From contig CACYEW010000122.1 in the NCBI GenBank assembly GCA_902773455.1, forward strand, positions 1 through 5,031: a DNA stretch of 5,031 nucleotides, given 5' to 3'. How positions within the stretch are numbered: the first letter of the stretch is position 1; each line of letters begins with the position of its first letter. Shown piece by piece: positions 1 through 5,031 of this stretch. The translations under genes and the position numbers were made by a program. This DNA comes from an uncultured Ruminococcus sp. (lineage in GTDB: Bacteria > Bacillota > Clostridia > Oscillospirales > CAG-272). The notes beneath the pieces are model-generated. The model made no database searches. It worked only from the letters and a program-made list of their open reading frames with translations, and was not told where the DNA came from.

Positions 1-313
1 CGAGAACGGAAAGGTCGGGTTCGGCGACCGTGATCAGCAATCCCATAAGAAAGCATACGGCGAGAAGCACAAGAGGCTTCTTTGCGCGTGACAGACCGCT
101 TCCGACGTGTTCGCCCATGGGCGACATGGCGAGATCCGCGCCGAGGTTGAACAGACCCACTCCGATCACAAGCATAACGCACGCGATGAGAAACACCGCA
201 AGCTCGGTAAACGTCAGATCGACCAGAGGCGTAAAATACATTATAAGCACGATGACGGCGACCGGGAGCACCGAAAACGCCGACTCGCGTATCTTAAACA
301 AAAGATCCTTCAA
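1..313 (-). CDS. DUF1538 family multi-pass membrane protein, N-terminal part (runs off the left edge)
   Basis: The first 104 residues of an integral membrane protein are visible, and the C-terminus lies outside the window. Hydrophobic segments fall at about residues 12-29, 37-57 and 80-97. The conserved block GADLAMSPMGEHVGSGL (58-74) followed by AEPDLSVL (97-104) matches what I recall of DUF1538, whose members carry a G-A-D-x-A-M-x-P-M-G-E signature and a T-x-A-E-P-D motif. The family's function is not established to my knowledge; a transport role is only a guess from its topology. The start is read as TTG at 313-311, with GGTGGT at 320-325 serving as ribosome binding site 6 nt upstream. The next in-frame ATG (residue 25) would remove most of the first membrane segment. 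The metY stop is in the same frame 18 bp upstream, so no longer N-terminus is possible. It is probably the last visible gene of the lipoprotein-rodA-metY unit. Family call is confident, start less so. Confidence 0.85.
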   Translation of the reverse strand, partial: MKDLLFKIRESAFSVLPVAVIVLIMYFTPLVDLTFTELAVFLIACVMLVIGVGLFNLGADLAMSPMGEHVGSGLSRAKKPLVLLAVCFLMGLLITVAEPDLSVL

Positions 314-331
314 TTCAGCACCACCGGTAAA

Positions 332-1597
332 TCATTTTATTTTTTCGAGAGCCTGATCGATATCTTCGATTATATCGTCAACGTTTTCAAGTCCGCACGA
401 AAATCTCACCATGCCCGCGTTTATGCCGGCGGCGACGAGCTGTTCGTCCGTAAGCTGTCTGTGAGTCATCGAAGCGGGGTGGAGAACACACGTGCGTATA
501 TCCGCTACGTGTACCTCGCGGCAGGCGAGTCTGAACGCGTTCATGAGTTTAGCCGCTTTATCTCTGCCTCCTCTGACGTCAAACGATATCACGCCTGAGC
601 AGCCGGCCGGCAGATATTTTTGCGCAAGACCGTGATACCTGTCGGTCTTAAGACCCGGATAACGCACCGTCTCGATCTCGTCTCTTGTTGAAAGATATTC
701 GGCGACCTTCATCGCGTTTTGACAGTAACGTTCCATTCTGACCGCCAGCGTTTCAAGCCCGAGATTGAGCAAAAACGCGGAATTTGCCGACGGATAGGCG
801 CCGTAGTCTCTCATAAGCTGCATTCTCGCCTTGCCGATATAAGCGGCGGGACCGAATTTTTCGGTATAAACGAAGCCGTGATATGATTCGTCCGGTTCCG
901 TGAATTCGGGGAATCTGCCGTTATTCCAGTCGAATCTGCCGCCGTCGACGATAACGCCGCCGCCCTGCAAAGCGTGACCGTCCATATACTTCGTCGTAGA
1001 ATGAACGACTATATCCGCGCCGAAATCAAACGGTTTGCAGAGTATCGGCGTTGCAAACGTGTTGTCTATTATGAGCGGTACGCCGTGAGCGTGCGCGATC
1101 TTTGCGAATTTTTCGATATCGAACACCGAAAGCGCCGGATTTGCGAGCGTCTCTCCGAATACGGCTTTCGTATTCGGCTTGAATTTCGCGTTTATTTCTG
1201 CTTCGTCCGCGTCCTGATCTATGAATATGCATTCGATGCCGAGCTTCTGAAGCGTTACCGCAAACAGATTCACGGTGCCGCCGTATATTGCCGAGGCGGC
1301 TATGAAGCTGTCGCCCGCGCTGCAGAGATTGAGTATAGACATCATACTTGCCATCTGACCCGACGAAGTGCACATCGCCGCGACTCCGCCCTCAAGATCG
1401 GCTATTTTCTTTTCCACGCAGTCGACCGTCGGATTTGAAAAGCGTGAATACATATGAGCGTTCGGAAAGTTGAAAAGATCTCCGATCTCTTCCGCGGTAT
1501 CGAAAACGTACGTTGTACTCTGAACTATCGGCATGACGCCCGGTTCACCGTTTTTGGGCTTATAACCCGATCTTACGCATTTTGTTTCGTCTCTCAT
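332..1597 (-). CDS. metY: O-acetylhomoserine sulfhydrylase (O-acetylhomoserine aminocarboxypropyltransferase), PLP-dependent
   Basis: This 421-residue, full-length member of the Cys/Met-metabolism PLP enzyme family is cytosolic. It is expected to convert O-acetyl-L-homoserine and sulfide into L-homocysteine and acetate, the direct sulfhydrylation route to methionine. Visible active-site elements are YSRFSNPT (50-57, Tyr and Arg that bind the cofactor phosphate of the neighbouring subunit), the SSGQMA loop (78-83), Tyr105, Asp178 in IIDNTFATP (176-184), which pairs with the PLP ring nitrogen, and Lys203 in HSTTKYMDGH (199-208), which forms the Schiff base. The substrate-binding region has HPASMTHRQL (373-382) and VRFSCGLE (397-404). 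The block SYHGFVYTEKFGPAAYIGKAR (from 238) is typical of the O-acetylhomoserine branch. Gly107 stands where methionine gamma-lyases have a functional Cys, which argues against a lyase. A GGGAG ribosome binding site precedes the ATG. The gene begins 15 bp after rodA, so the two are probably cotranscribed. A residual lyase or O-succinylhomoserine specificity cannot be excluded. Confidence 0.93.
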   Translation of the reverse strand: MRDETKCVRSGYKPKNGEPGVMPIVQSTTYVFDTAEEIGDLFNFPNAHMYSRFSNPTVDCVEKKIADLEGGVAAMCTSSGQMASMMSILNLCSAGDSFIAASAIYGGTVNLFAVTLQKLGIECIFIDQDADEAEINAKFKPNTKAVFGETLANPALSVFDIEKFAKIAHAHGVPLIIDNTFATPILCKPFDFGADIVVHSTTKYMDGHALQGGGVIVDGGRFDWNNGRFPEFTEPDESYHGFVYTEKFGPAAYIGKARMQLMRDYGAYPSANSAFLLNLGLETLAVRMERYCQNAMKVAEYLSTRDEIETVRYPGLKTDRYHGLAQKYLPAGCSGVISFDVRGGRDKAAKLMNAFRLACREVHVADIRTCVLHPASMTHRQLTDEQLVAAGINAGMVRFSCGLENVDDIIEDIDQALEKIK

Positions 1598-1603
1598 TTT
1601 TAT

Positions 1604-1610
1604 CTCCCTT
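1604..1610 (-). promoter_or_regulatory. Ribosome binding site of metY
   Basis: AAGGGAG on the minus strand sits 6 nt before the ATG of metY and supports that start. It occupies the short gap directly after the rodA stop codon, which fits translation of both genes from one message. Confidence 0.75.
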
Positions 1611-1612
1611 TC

Positions 1613-2773
1613 TCAGCGCGATTCGCGCTCGATATAATATTTTTCTTTGTGAGTCCTTATGCTCATAACGACGCCGATACACAGATACATGCTCACGATC
1701 GAAGATCCTCCGTAACTGATGAAGGGAAGAGTGAGACCGATGACGGGCAGAAGCCCGAGGCACATACCGACGTTTTCGATCGTCTGAAACAGTATCAGAG
1801 CCGCGACAGCGGCGCATATGTAACAGCCGTATTCCTTACGAGACTCTCTCGCCGTTTTGAGTATCTTGAATACGACGTAGCTTATGAGGAGCAGATATAC
1901 GATTATGCCGACGAAGCCGAACTCCTCGCCCATAACGCCGAGGATCACGTCCGTCTCTCTTGCGGGGAAGGTCGACTTGTACGCAGAATGCGTGAGCGAG
2001 CCTTTGCCGTAGCCCATACCCCAGATGCCGCCGTTTGAGATCGCTTTCATCGTCTGAAGCACCTGATAACCCGTATCCTCCGAGTCGAGCGTCGGATCGA
2101 AGCCGACGAGAATACGCTTTTTCTGATAATCGCCGAGCATATTCCACAAAAACGGAGAAGCGGCGACGAACGCCGCGGCGGCGCCTATGAAATACCATAC
2201 GCTCAGCCTGGCGGTGAAACACATAACGATGATGATCACGATGAAAACTATCGCCATGCCGAGATCGCGTTCGAGAAGAACGAAAGCGACGGTCACGCCG
2301 CCGAAAAGCGCGATCAACAGAAGGCTTTTTATGCTGTTTATACTTTGTTTCAGATGACCGAGCAGGTATCCGAACGACATTATGAACGTTACCTTGACTA
2401 CCTCCGCAGGCTGTAAAAACACGTTCAGGACCGGTATTTTGATCCAGCTCTCGTTAAGCCCGAAATTGCCGCGGAGCATCGAAGGCACGTTTTTCATTAT
2501 CGGCAGAAACAGCAAAGCGAGACCGACGAAGAATATCACGAGCCATAGTTTTTTAAGCAGCTCGTCGTAATCTATCAGCGCGATCACCGCCATCGCGATC
2601 AAGCCGAGCAGAGCGGCGATGAGCTGAACTATCACGTTTCTCGTGTTTCCCGAATATTCCGAGGCGGAGCTGATGCAGGCGATACCGTAGCCCGTAAGTA
2701 TTATAACGGCGGCAAGAAGCCCGAAATCGAGCTGTTTTATTCTCGATAAGAATGAATTCTCACGTCTTTTCAC
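1613..2773 (-). CDS. rodA: RodA-type SEDS peptidoglycan glycosyltransferase (rod-shape determining protein)
   Basis: This 386-residue polytopic membrane protein of the SEDS (RodA/FtsW/SpoVE) family has about ten hydrophobic segments between residues 17 and 372, a usual length for RodA. SEDS proteins polymerise lipid II into glycan strands together with a class B penicillin-binding protein; RodA does so in the elongasome along the cell wall. Visible signatures are LNVFLQPAEVVKVTF (116-130), ERDLGMA (168-174), RILVGFDP (220-227) followed by GYQVLQTMKAISNGGIWG (235-252), TDVILGVMGEEFGFVG (274-289) and NVGMCLGLLPVIGLTLPFIS (334-353) followed by YGGSS. Asp275 of the TD motif matches the acidic residue reported as essential in RodA and FtsW. 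The NVGM block favours RodA over FtsW. The start is GTG, not ATG, fixed by a strong ribosome binding site. It lies 34 bp after the lipoprotein gene and 15 bp before metY. No penicillin-binding partner is encoded here. SpoVE or a second FtsW-like paralogue is the main alternative. Confidence 0.92.
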   Translation of the reverse strand: MKRRENSFLSRIKQLDFGLLAAVIILTGYGIACISSASEYSGNTRNVIVQLIAALLGLIAMAVIALIDYDELLKKLWLVIFFVGLALLFLPIMKNVPSMLRGNFGLNESWIKIPVLNVFLQPAEVVKVTFIMSFGYLLGHLKQSINSIKSLLLIALFGGVTVAFVLLERDLGMAIVFIVIIIVMCFTARLSVWYFIGAAAAFVAASPFLWNMLGDYQKKRILVGFDPTLDSEDTGYQVLQTMKAISNGGIWGMGYGKGSLTHSAYKSTFPARETDVILGVMGEEFGFVGIIVYLLLISYVVFKILKTARESRKEYGCYICAAVAALILFQTIENVGMCLGLLPVIGLTLPFISYGGSSIVSMYLCIGVVMSIRTHKEKYYIERESR

Positions 2774-2780
2774 GGTATCG

Positions 2781-2788
2781 CCTCCTTT
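2781..2788 (-). promoter_or_regulatory. Strong ribosome binding site that fixes the GTG start of rodA
   Basis: AAAGGAGG on the minus strand is a near-perfect match to the anti-Shine-Dalgarno end of 16S rRNA. It lies 7 nt before GTG at 2773-2771. There is no in-frame ATG with comparable support, so the GTG start is well supported. Confidence 0.85.
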
Positions 2789-2807
2789 CTTTATCGTTTA
2801 TCCGCGT

Positions 2808-3302
2808 TTACCGTACGCCGTAGTTTTCTTCCATATAGTTGAGATAAGCCGTTTCAATGGCGTCCGCGGCTTTTTTATCGCACATTATGATCGCCACGTA
2901 ATTTCCGTATCTGACCGCGAGAGCCTCCTCGCACGAGGTGCACACCCATCTCGATTTGTTGAGATTTTTTTCGATCAGCTTTCTTTGCGCGTCGTAATCG
3001 ACTCCTTCTTTGAGCTTGACCGCGACGAACGAATAGGCGCACGGCTGTATATCCGGTTCGGACGCGACCGCCGATTCGTATTCAACGCCCCTGACGCCGA
3101 GAAAGTAATCCTCGTTTTCGGCGTTTACGGTCACGTCGTAAAGCATCGTCTTGTATCCGTCAAGAACGCCGCTTCCGTCAAGTGCTTCATATACGGCTTT
3201 GATCACGTCTTCCGGGTCGGCGTCTATATAACGGTCCGACGTTCCTTTGCACGAGGCGAGAGCAAAGACGGTTATGATAATCATGCAGATAAGTTTTTTC
3301 AT
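2808..3302 (-). CDS. Small secreted lipoprotein, DUF4358-like layout, function unknown
   Basis: This 164-residue protein starts with a classic lipoprotein signal: Lys2-Lys3, a hydrophobic core (4-16) and the lipobox L-A-S-C with Cys18 as the lipidated residue. It should therefore be anchored to the outer face of the cytoplasmic membrane. The mature part is about 147 residues. It has a helical start (EDVIKAVYEALDGSGVLDGY, 31-50), a central stretch ending in AYSFVAVKLKEG (89-100) and a final YGNYVAIIMCDKKAADAIETAY (132-153). This order (short helix, 'EIAVFKVKDG'-like strand, 'GNYVALVVS'-like strand, terminal helix) recalls the DUF4358 lipoproteins of Clostridia, but I cannot confirm membership by eye. 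Four cysteines remain after Cys18 is set aside: 88, 121, 124 and 141, with C121-T-S-C124 forming a CxxC. The ATG is preceded by AAGGCG 7 nt upstream. The gene is the first of a probable operon with rodA, which suggests but does not prove a cell-envelope role. Confidence 0.82.
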   Translation of the reverse strand: MKKLICMIIITVFALASCKGTSDRYIDADPEDVIKAVYEALDGSGVLDGYKTMLYDVTVNAENEDYFLGVRGVEYESAVASEPDIQPCAYSFVAVKLKEGVDYDAQRKLIEKNLNKSRWVCTSCEEALAVRYGNYVAIIMCDKKAADAIETAYLNYMEENYGVR

Positions 3303-3319
3303 AATCTGTCGCCTTTTTG

Positions 3320-3334
3320 CGCCGTATAACGGCG
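3320..3334 (-). promoter_or_regulatory. Short hairpin in the predicted leader of the lipoprotein-rodA operon
   Basis: The minus strand reads CGCCGT-TAT-ACGGCG, a perfect 6-bp GC-rich stem with a 3-nt loop. It lies between the predicted transcription start and the ribosome binding site (AAGGCG, 3310-3315) of the lipoprotein gene. It has no T-tract after it, so it is not a terminator. Its 5' arm (CGCC) could alternatively pair with the GGCG of the ribosome binding site. A regulatory role is inference. Confidence 0.45.
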
Positions 3335-3355
3335 AATTAACTTATTAACGCAAAT

Positions 3356-3384
3356 ATTATACAATATAATTTTGAATTTTTCAA
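3356..3384 (-). promoter_or_regulatory. Near-consensus vegetative sigma (SigA/sigma-70) promoter driving the lipoprotein-rodA-metY unit
   Basis: On the minus strand the -35 box is TTGAAA (3384-3379; 5 of 6 matches to TTGACA). The spacer is exactly 17 bp (3378-3362) and the -10 box is a perfect TATAAT (3361-3356). Transcription should start near 3349, giving a leader of about 47 nt before the lipoprotein ATG at 3302. The surroundings are strongly AT-rich compared with the flanking genes. No other match of this quality is seen in the gaps within the operon, which supports one promoter for all four genes. Confidence 0.85.
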
Positions 3385-3393
3385 CAGGCGGAA

Positions 3394-3415
3394 GATATAT
3401 TGTCAAAAATATATC
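3394..3415. repeat. Perfect 7-bp inverted repeat just upstream of the -35 box, possible operator
   Basis: GATATAT and ATATATC are exact reverse complements separated by 8 bases. The dyad spans about -45 to -66 relative to the predicted transcription start of the lipoprotein-rodA unit, a place where activators or the RNA polymerase alpha subunit often bind. The arms are AT-rich, and the region could equally act as an UP element. No regulator gene lies in the window. Confidence 0.4.
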
Positions 3416-3502
3416 GGGCGAAAACGTTTGTTATACGCGTAACGGCGCGGCGGGGAAGCCTTCGTGCGCCTTTTGCAAAACGCGGCGGAGAAGAGAAGGC
3501 GT

Positions 3503-3528
3503 AAAAAAGGAGCAGGCGTACCTGCTCC
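3503..3528 (-). terminator. Rho-independent terminator of the GH-like / HEPN-like unit
   Basis: The minus strand reads GGAGCAGG, a TACG tetraloop, then CCTGCTCC: a perfect 8-bp stem (3528-3521 with 3516-3509), followed directly by six T residues (3508-3503). It begins 10 nt after the stop codon at 3538. There is no T-tract on the plus strand, so it acts only on leftward transcription. It separates the right-hand unit from the promoter that serves the left-hand operon. Confidence 0.95.
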
Positions 3529-3537
3529 CGGAAACGG

Positions 3538-4074
3538 TCAACCATGCAAAAATTTGATTATCAGTACGGCGACCGCAACAACGGCTGCGATCCCGAAAAG
3601 CCACGGCCATACAGACTTTTTCTTTTTCGTTTTTTTATTTGACGGTTTTTTATGCGTCGTTTTGGTTTGCCTCGCAGATTTTTTCGCAGACGCCTTCTTT
3701 GATGTTTTCGCGCTTTTCGCTTTTGAGTTTTTCAAACGATGCGCTCTTGCGAGGATATCGCTCTGATTCATAAGCTGCCGGTAAAAGGCATCCAGATCGC
3801 CTATATCGGATTTGCCGCAGTCGGATACGCCGACCTCGTGAGCAATCTGCGTACGGATCCAACGCAAACGTTTGAGCTTTTTATATTCTCCGTCCCATTC
3901 CGGAAAATACGGACGGCATGCGGAAGATTCTGTTTCCATGATCCTGATATAAGCGCTCAGCCCGAAAACCTCTTCGCCCTTGTCGTTATAATAACGCTTG
4001 CCGGCGAACATATCGCGGCATATTGCGTCGACGGATTTATATAACGTGAAAAAATCTTTCTCAACATTCAACAT
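3538..4074 (-). CDS. HEPN-like (DUF6548-like) protein with Lys-rich linker and C-terminal membrane anchor
   Basis: Read from ATG at 4074 this gives 178 residues. An in-frame GTG at 4140 would add 22 residues and overlap the preceding gene by 43 bp; neither start has a clear ribosome binding site. I prefer the ATG because the recognisable domain begins directly after it. Residues 1-115 look helical and include LYKSVDAICRDMF (11-23), LSAYIRIME (39-47) and YKKLKRLRWIRTQIAH (64-79). The final RTQIAH is an R-x4-H of the kind found in HEPN ribonucleases and HEPN-like domains. The ordering 'LYK..D..C', 'YI..ME', 'LRW.RNQIAH' and 'FY..LM.QSD' resembles DUF6548 as I remember it, but this is unverified. 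Residues 115-154 are rich in Lys, Ala, Ser and Thr. Residues 155-174 form one hydrophobic segment with only a few residues after it, so the protein should be tail-anchored with its domain in the cytoplasm. No signal peptide is present. Function unknown. Confidence 0.75.
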   Translation of the reverse strand: MLNVEKDFFTLYKSVDAICRDMFAGKRYYNDKGEEVFGLSAYIRIMETESSACRPYFPEWDGEYKKLKRLRWIRTQIAHEVGVSDCGKSDIGDLDAFYRQLMNQSDILARAHRLKNSKAKSAKTSKKASAKKSARQTKTTHKKPSNKKTKKKKSVWPWLFGIAAVVAVAVLIIKFLHG

Positions 4075-4097
4075 CTTCAATACCGTAACGAGTCTTG

Positions 4098-5031
4098 TTA
4101 CTGACTGATCTGCCCTTTGAATTTTTTGATCTGCTCGCACAGAAGATCATAGTAGAACGTGCCGTGTATGACGGAAGGCTCGAGGTCCTTGGATACTTCG
4201 GGAGACGGCTGTTCTCCCTTCGTCCACTCGTTCCAGGAAACGAGGATGACAATACCGGCTCCGAGATCGTTTGCGCGCTGGAACTGTTTTTTGAGCGTCA
4301 GACCGTTCATACGGCCGTATGCAGGAATGTAACCGCTGTCGCCTTCGCTGCCCTGCGAACGGCTTGACGCGGTACACGTTACGCATTCCACGCGGCCGTC
4401 AAGAACTGAGTAAGGCTGAAGTCCGCGTTCTTCCCAGCTCCACCATTTGTTTGTCGACGACATATTCCTTTTGCTGTAAAGCCCGTCCTGCTGACCGACG
4501 TAACCGGTGAGCCAGCGTATCGTGAAGCGGTCGTCCGTCCAGGAAGGCTTGCGGCCGTACTGGTTGGGAGTGGCGCCGTAGCACATCAGCAGCGGCTTGC
4601 CCTGATAGTTGAAATACATATCCGGATATTTTTCCACGTAAGAAGAATATATCTGATCGACCTTTTTCTGATGCTTGCCGTTTTTGACGTTTTCGGGACC
4701 CGAGTGTCCGGGACCGGCGAATATGCAAATCTTCGGCGCGCCTTCGATACCCGACCAGATCTCAAACAGCAGGTCGGTCGCCTCTTCTATCATTCTGAAA
4801 TCGGAAAGCTTTTCGCGCATCGTCGCGGGATCGTAGGTAGTATTGTTAGTCCAGTCGACGAATATGAAATCAACTCCGGCGTCGCGAAGAAGCTCCGCGT
4901 GTTTTGCGATCATTTTGCGGTCATCGGAAAAATAGTTACCGTAAAGCGGAGAATCCCAGGTGTTTTTGCCCCAGGTTATGATCTTGGGACAGAGCCACGT
5001 CGAATAGGCGAGGCCGACGAGGCGGTCTTCA
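4098..5031 (-). CDS. GH99/GH71-like TIM-barrel protein, probable glycoside hydrolase, C-terminal part (start beyond right edge)
   Basis: The reading frame is open to the right edge, so only the last 310 residues are visible and any signal peptide or upstream domain is missing. Motifs in the fragment are AYSTWL (8-13), PLYGNYFSDD (28-37), the barrel strand GVDFIFVDWTNN (52-63) after a HAELLRDA helix, KICIFAG (100-106), GKPLLMCYGA (144-153) and VILVSWNEW (261-269). The protein ends with SKDLEPS...FYYDLLCEQIKKFKG (280-306). The 'aGvDf...D' strand plus a late 'WNEW' strand is the pattern of GH99/GH71-like catalytic barrels and WbsX-like relatives. The 'SrDiEP...nYY..L...I+rfKG' ending recalls a family of secreted glycan-active proteins often found in gut bacteria. 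Candidate acidic residues are Asp59 and Glu268 (fragment numbering). Nothing follows the barrel, so no C-terminal carbohydrate-binding module exists. Substrate is unknown. A GTG or ATG start within the window is unlikely because conserved barrel sequence continues upstream of the first ATG (4913). Confidence 0.75.
   Translation of the reverse strand, partial: EDRLVGLAYSTWLCPKIITWGKNTWDSPLYGNYFSDDRKMIAKHAELLRDAGVDFIFVDWTNNTTYDPATMREKLSDFRMIEEATDLLFEIWSGIEGAPKICIFAGPGHSGPENVKNGKHQKKVDQIYSSYVEKYPDMYFNYQGKPLLMCYGATPNQYGRKPSWTDDRFTIRWLTGYVGQQDGLYSKRNMSSTNKWWSWEERGLQPYSVLDGRVECVTCTASSRSQGSEGDSGYIPAYGRMNGLTLKKQFQRANDLGAGIVILVSWNEWTKGEQPSPEVSKDLEPSVIHGTFYYDLLCEQIKKFKGQISQ

Noticed and set aside
332..1597. 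Methionine gamma-lyase or cystathionine gamma-synthase as an alternative identity for metY.
   Set aside because: Gly107 replaces the lyase cysteine, and the SYHG...FGPAAYIGKAR block is typical of O-acetylhomoserine sulfhydrylases.
107..2038. Long plus-strand open frames at 107-598, 974-1438 and 1454-2038.
   Set aside because: They lie opposite metY, rodA and the DUF1538 gene, and their translations are rich in Arg, His and Tyr with no recognisable motif. The minus-strand frames carry clear family signatures and ribosome binding sites.
2985..3329. Plus-strand 114-codon frame opposite the lipoprotein gene.
   Set aside because: The minus-strand protein has a perfect lipobox, start and promoter. 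This one is its shadow.
3471..3480. Palindrome TTTTGCAAAA in the spacer, with GCG-rich flanks.
   Set aside because: It is only 10 bp, the flanks pair imperfectly, and it lies between a terminator and a promoter with no adjacent gene start. Considered chance.
3372..3557. Plus-strand 61-codon frame starting with TTG in the intergenic region.
   Set aside because: It begins inside the minus-strand promoter, crosses the terminator and ends in the 3' end of the HEPN-like gene. It has no ribosome binding site and no recognisable protein features.
4081..4100. Small inverted repeat GTAAC...GTTAC around the GH-like gene stop codon, a possible terminator.
   Set aside because: The stem is only 5 bp with a 7-nt loop and no T-tract follows. 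The real terminator is at 3503-3528.
1..5031. CRISPR array, insertion sequence, phage or integrase gene, tRNA or rRNA.
   Set aside because: No regularly spaced repeats, transposase or integrase motifs, or RNA gene signatures were seen on either strand.

Overview
All genes in this window lie on the minus strand, so the story reads from the right edge (5031) to the left edge (1). The DNA is of moderate GC content, with strong AAGGAGG-type ribosome binding sites, GTG and TTG starts beside ATG, a lipobox lipoprotein, a RodA-type SEDS protein and a DUF1538 membrane protein. This suggests an uncultured, rod-shaped, gut-type member of the Firmicutes (Clostridia in the broad sense). The assignment is inference from gene families and style; there is no rRNA or tRNA to confirm it.

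Right-hand unit (about 3503-5031): the C-terminal 310 residues of a GH99/GH71-like TIM-barrel protein, probably a glycoside hydrolase or carbohydrate-active relative, cut by the window edge. It is followed by a small protein with a helical, HEPN-like R-x4-H motif, a long Lys/Ala/Ser/Thr-rich linker and one C-terminal membrane segment (a tail-anchored layout). A perfect 8-bp stem rho-independent terminator ends this unit at 3503-3528.

Middle (3303-3502): a spacer holding a near-consensus vegetative promoter (TTGAAA, 17 bp, TATAAT) that fires leftward. Several perfect dyads lie over and just upstream of it, and a short hairpin lies in the predicted leader.

Left-hand unit (1-3302): a probable four-gene operon with gaps of 34, 15 and 18 bp. 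It encodes a small secreted lipoprotein (DUF4358-like layout, not firmly assigned), the peptidoglycan glycosyltransferase RodA, the PLP enzyme O-acetylhomoserine sulfhydrylase (MetY) and the N-terminus of a DUF1538 multi-pass membrane protein that runs off the left edge. RodA builds the lateral cell wall, and MetY makes homocysteine from O-acetylhomoserine and sulfide. No biochemical link between these genes is obvious.

Most of the window is ordinary chromosomal housekeeping DNA. I see no CRISPR array, insertion sequence, tRNA, rRNA or phage gene. The least explained element is the HEPN-like tail-anchored protein. No stretch longer than 300 bases lacks a gene.
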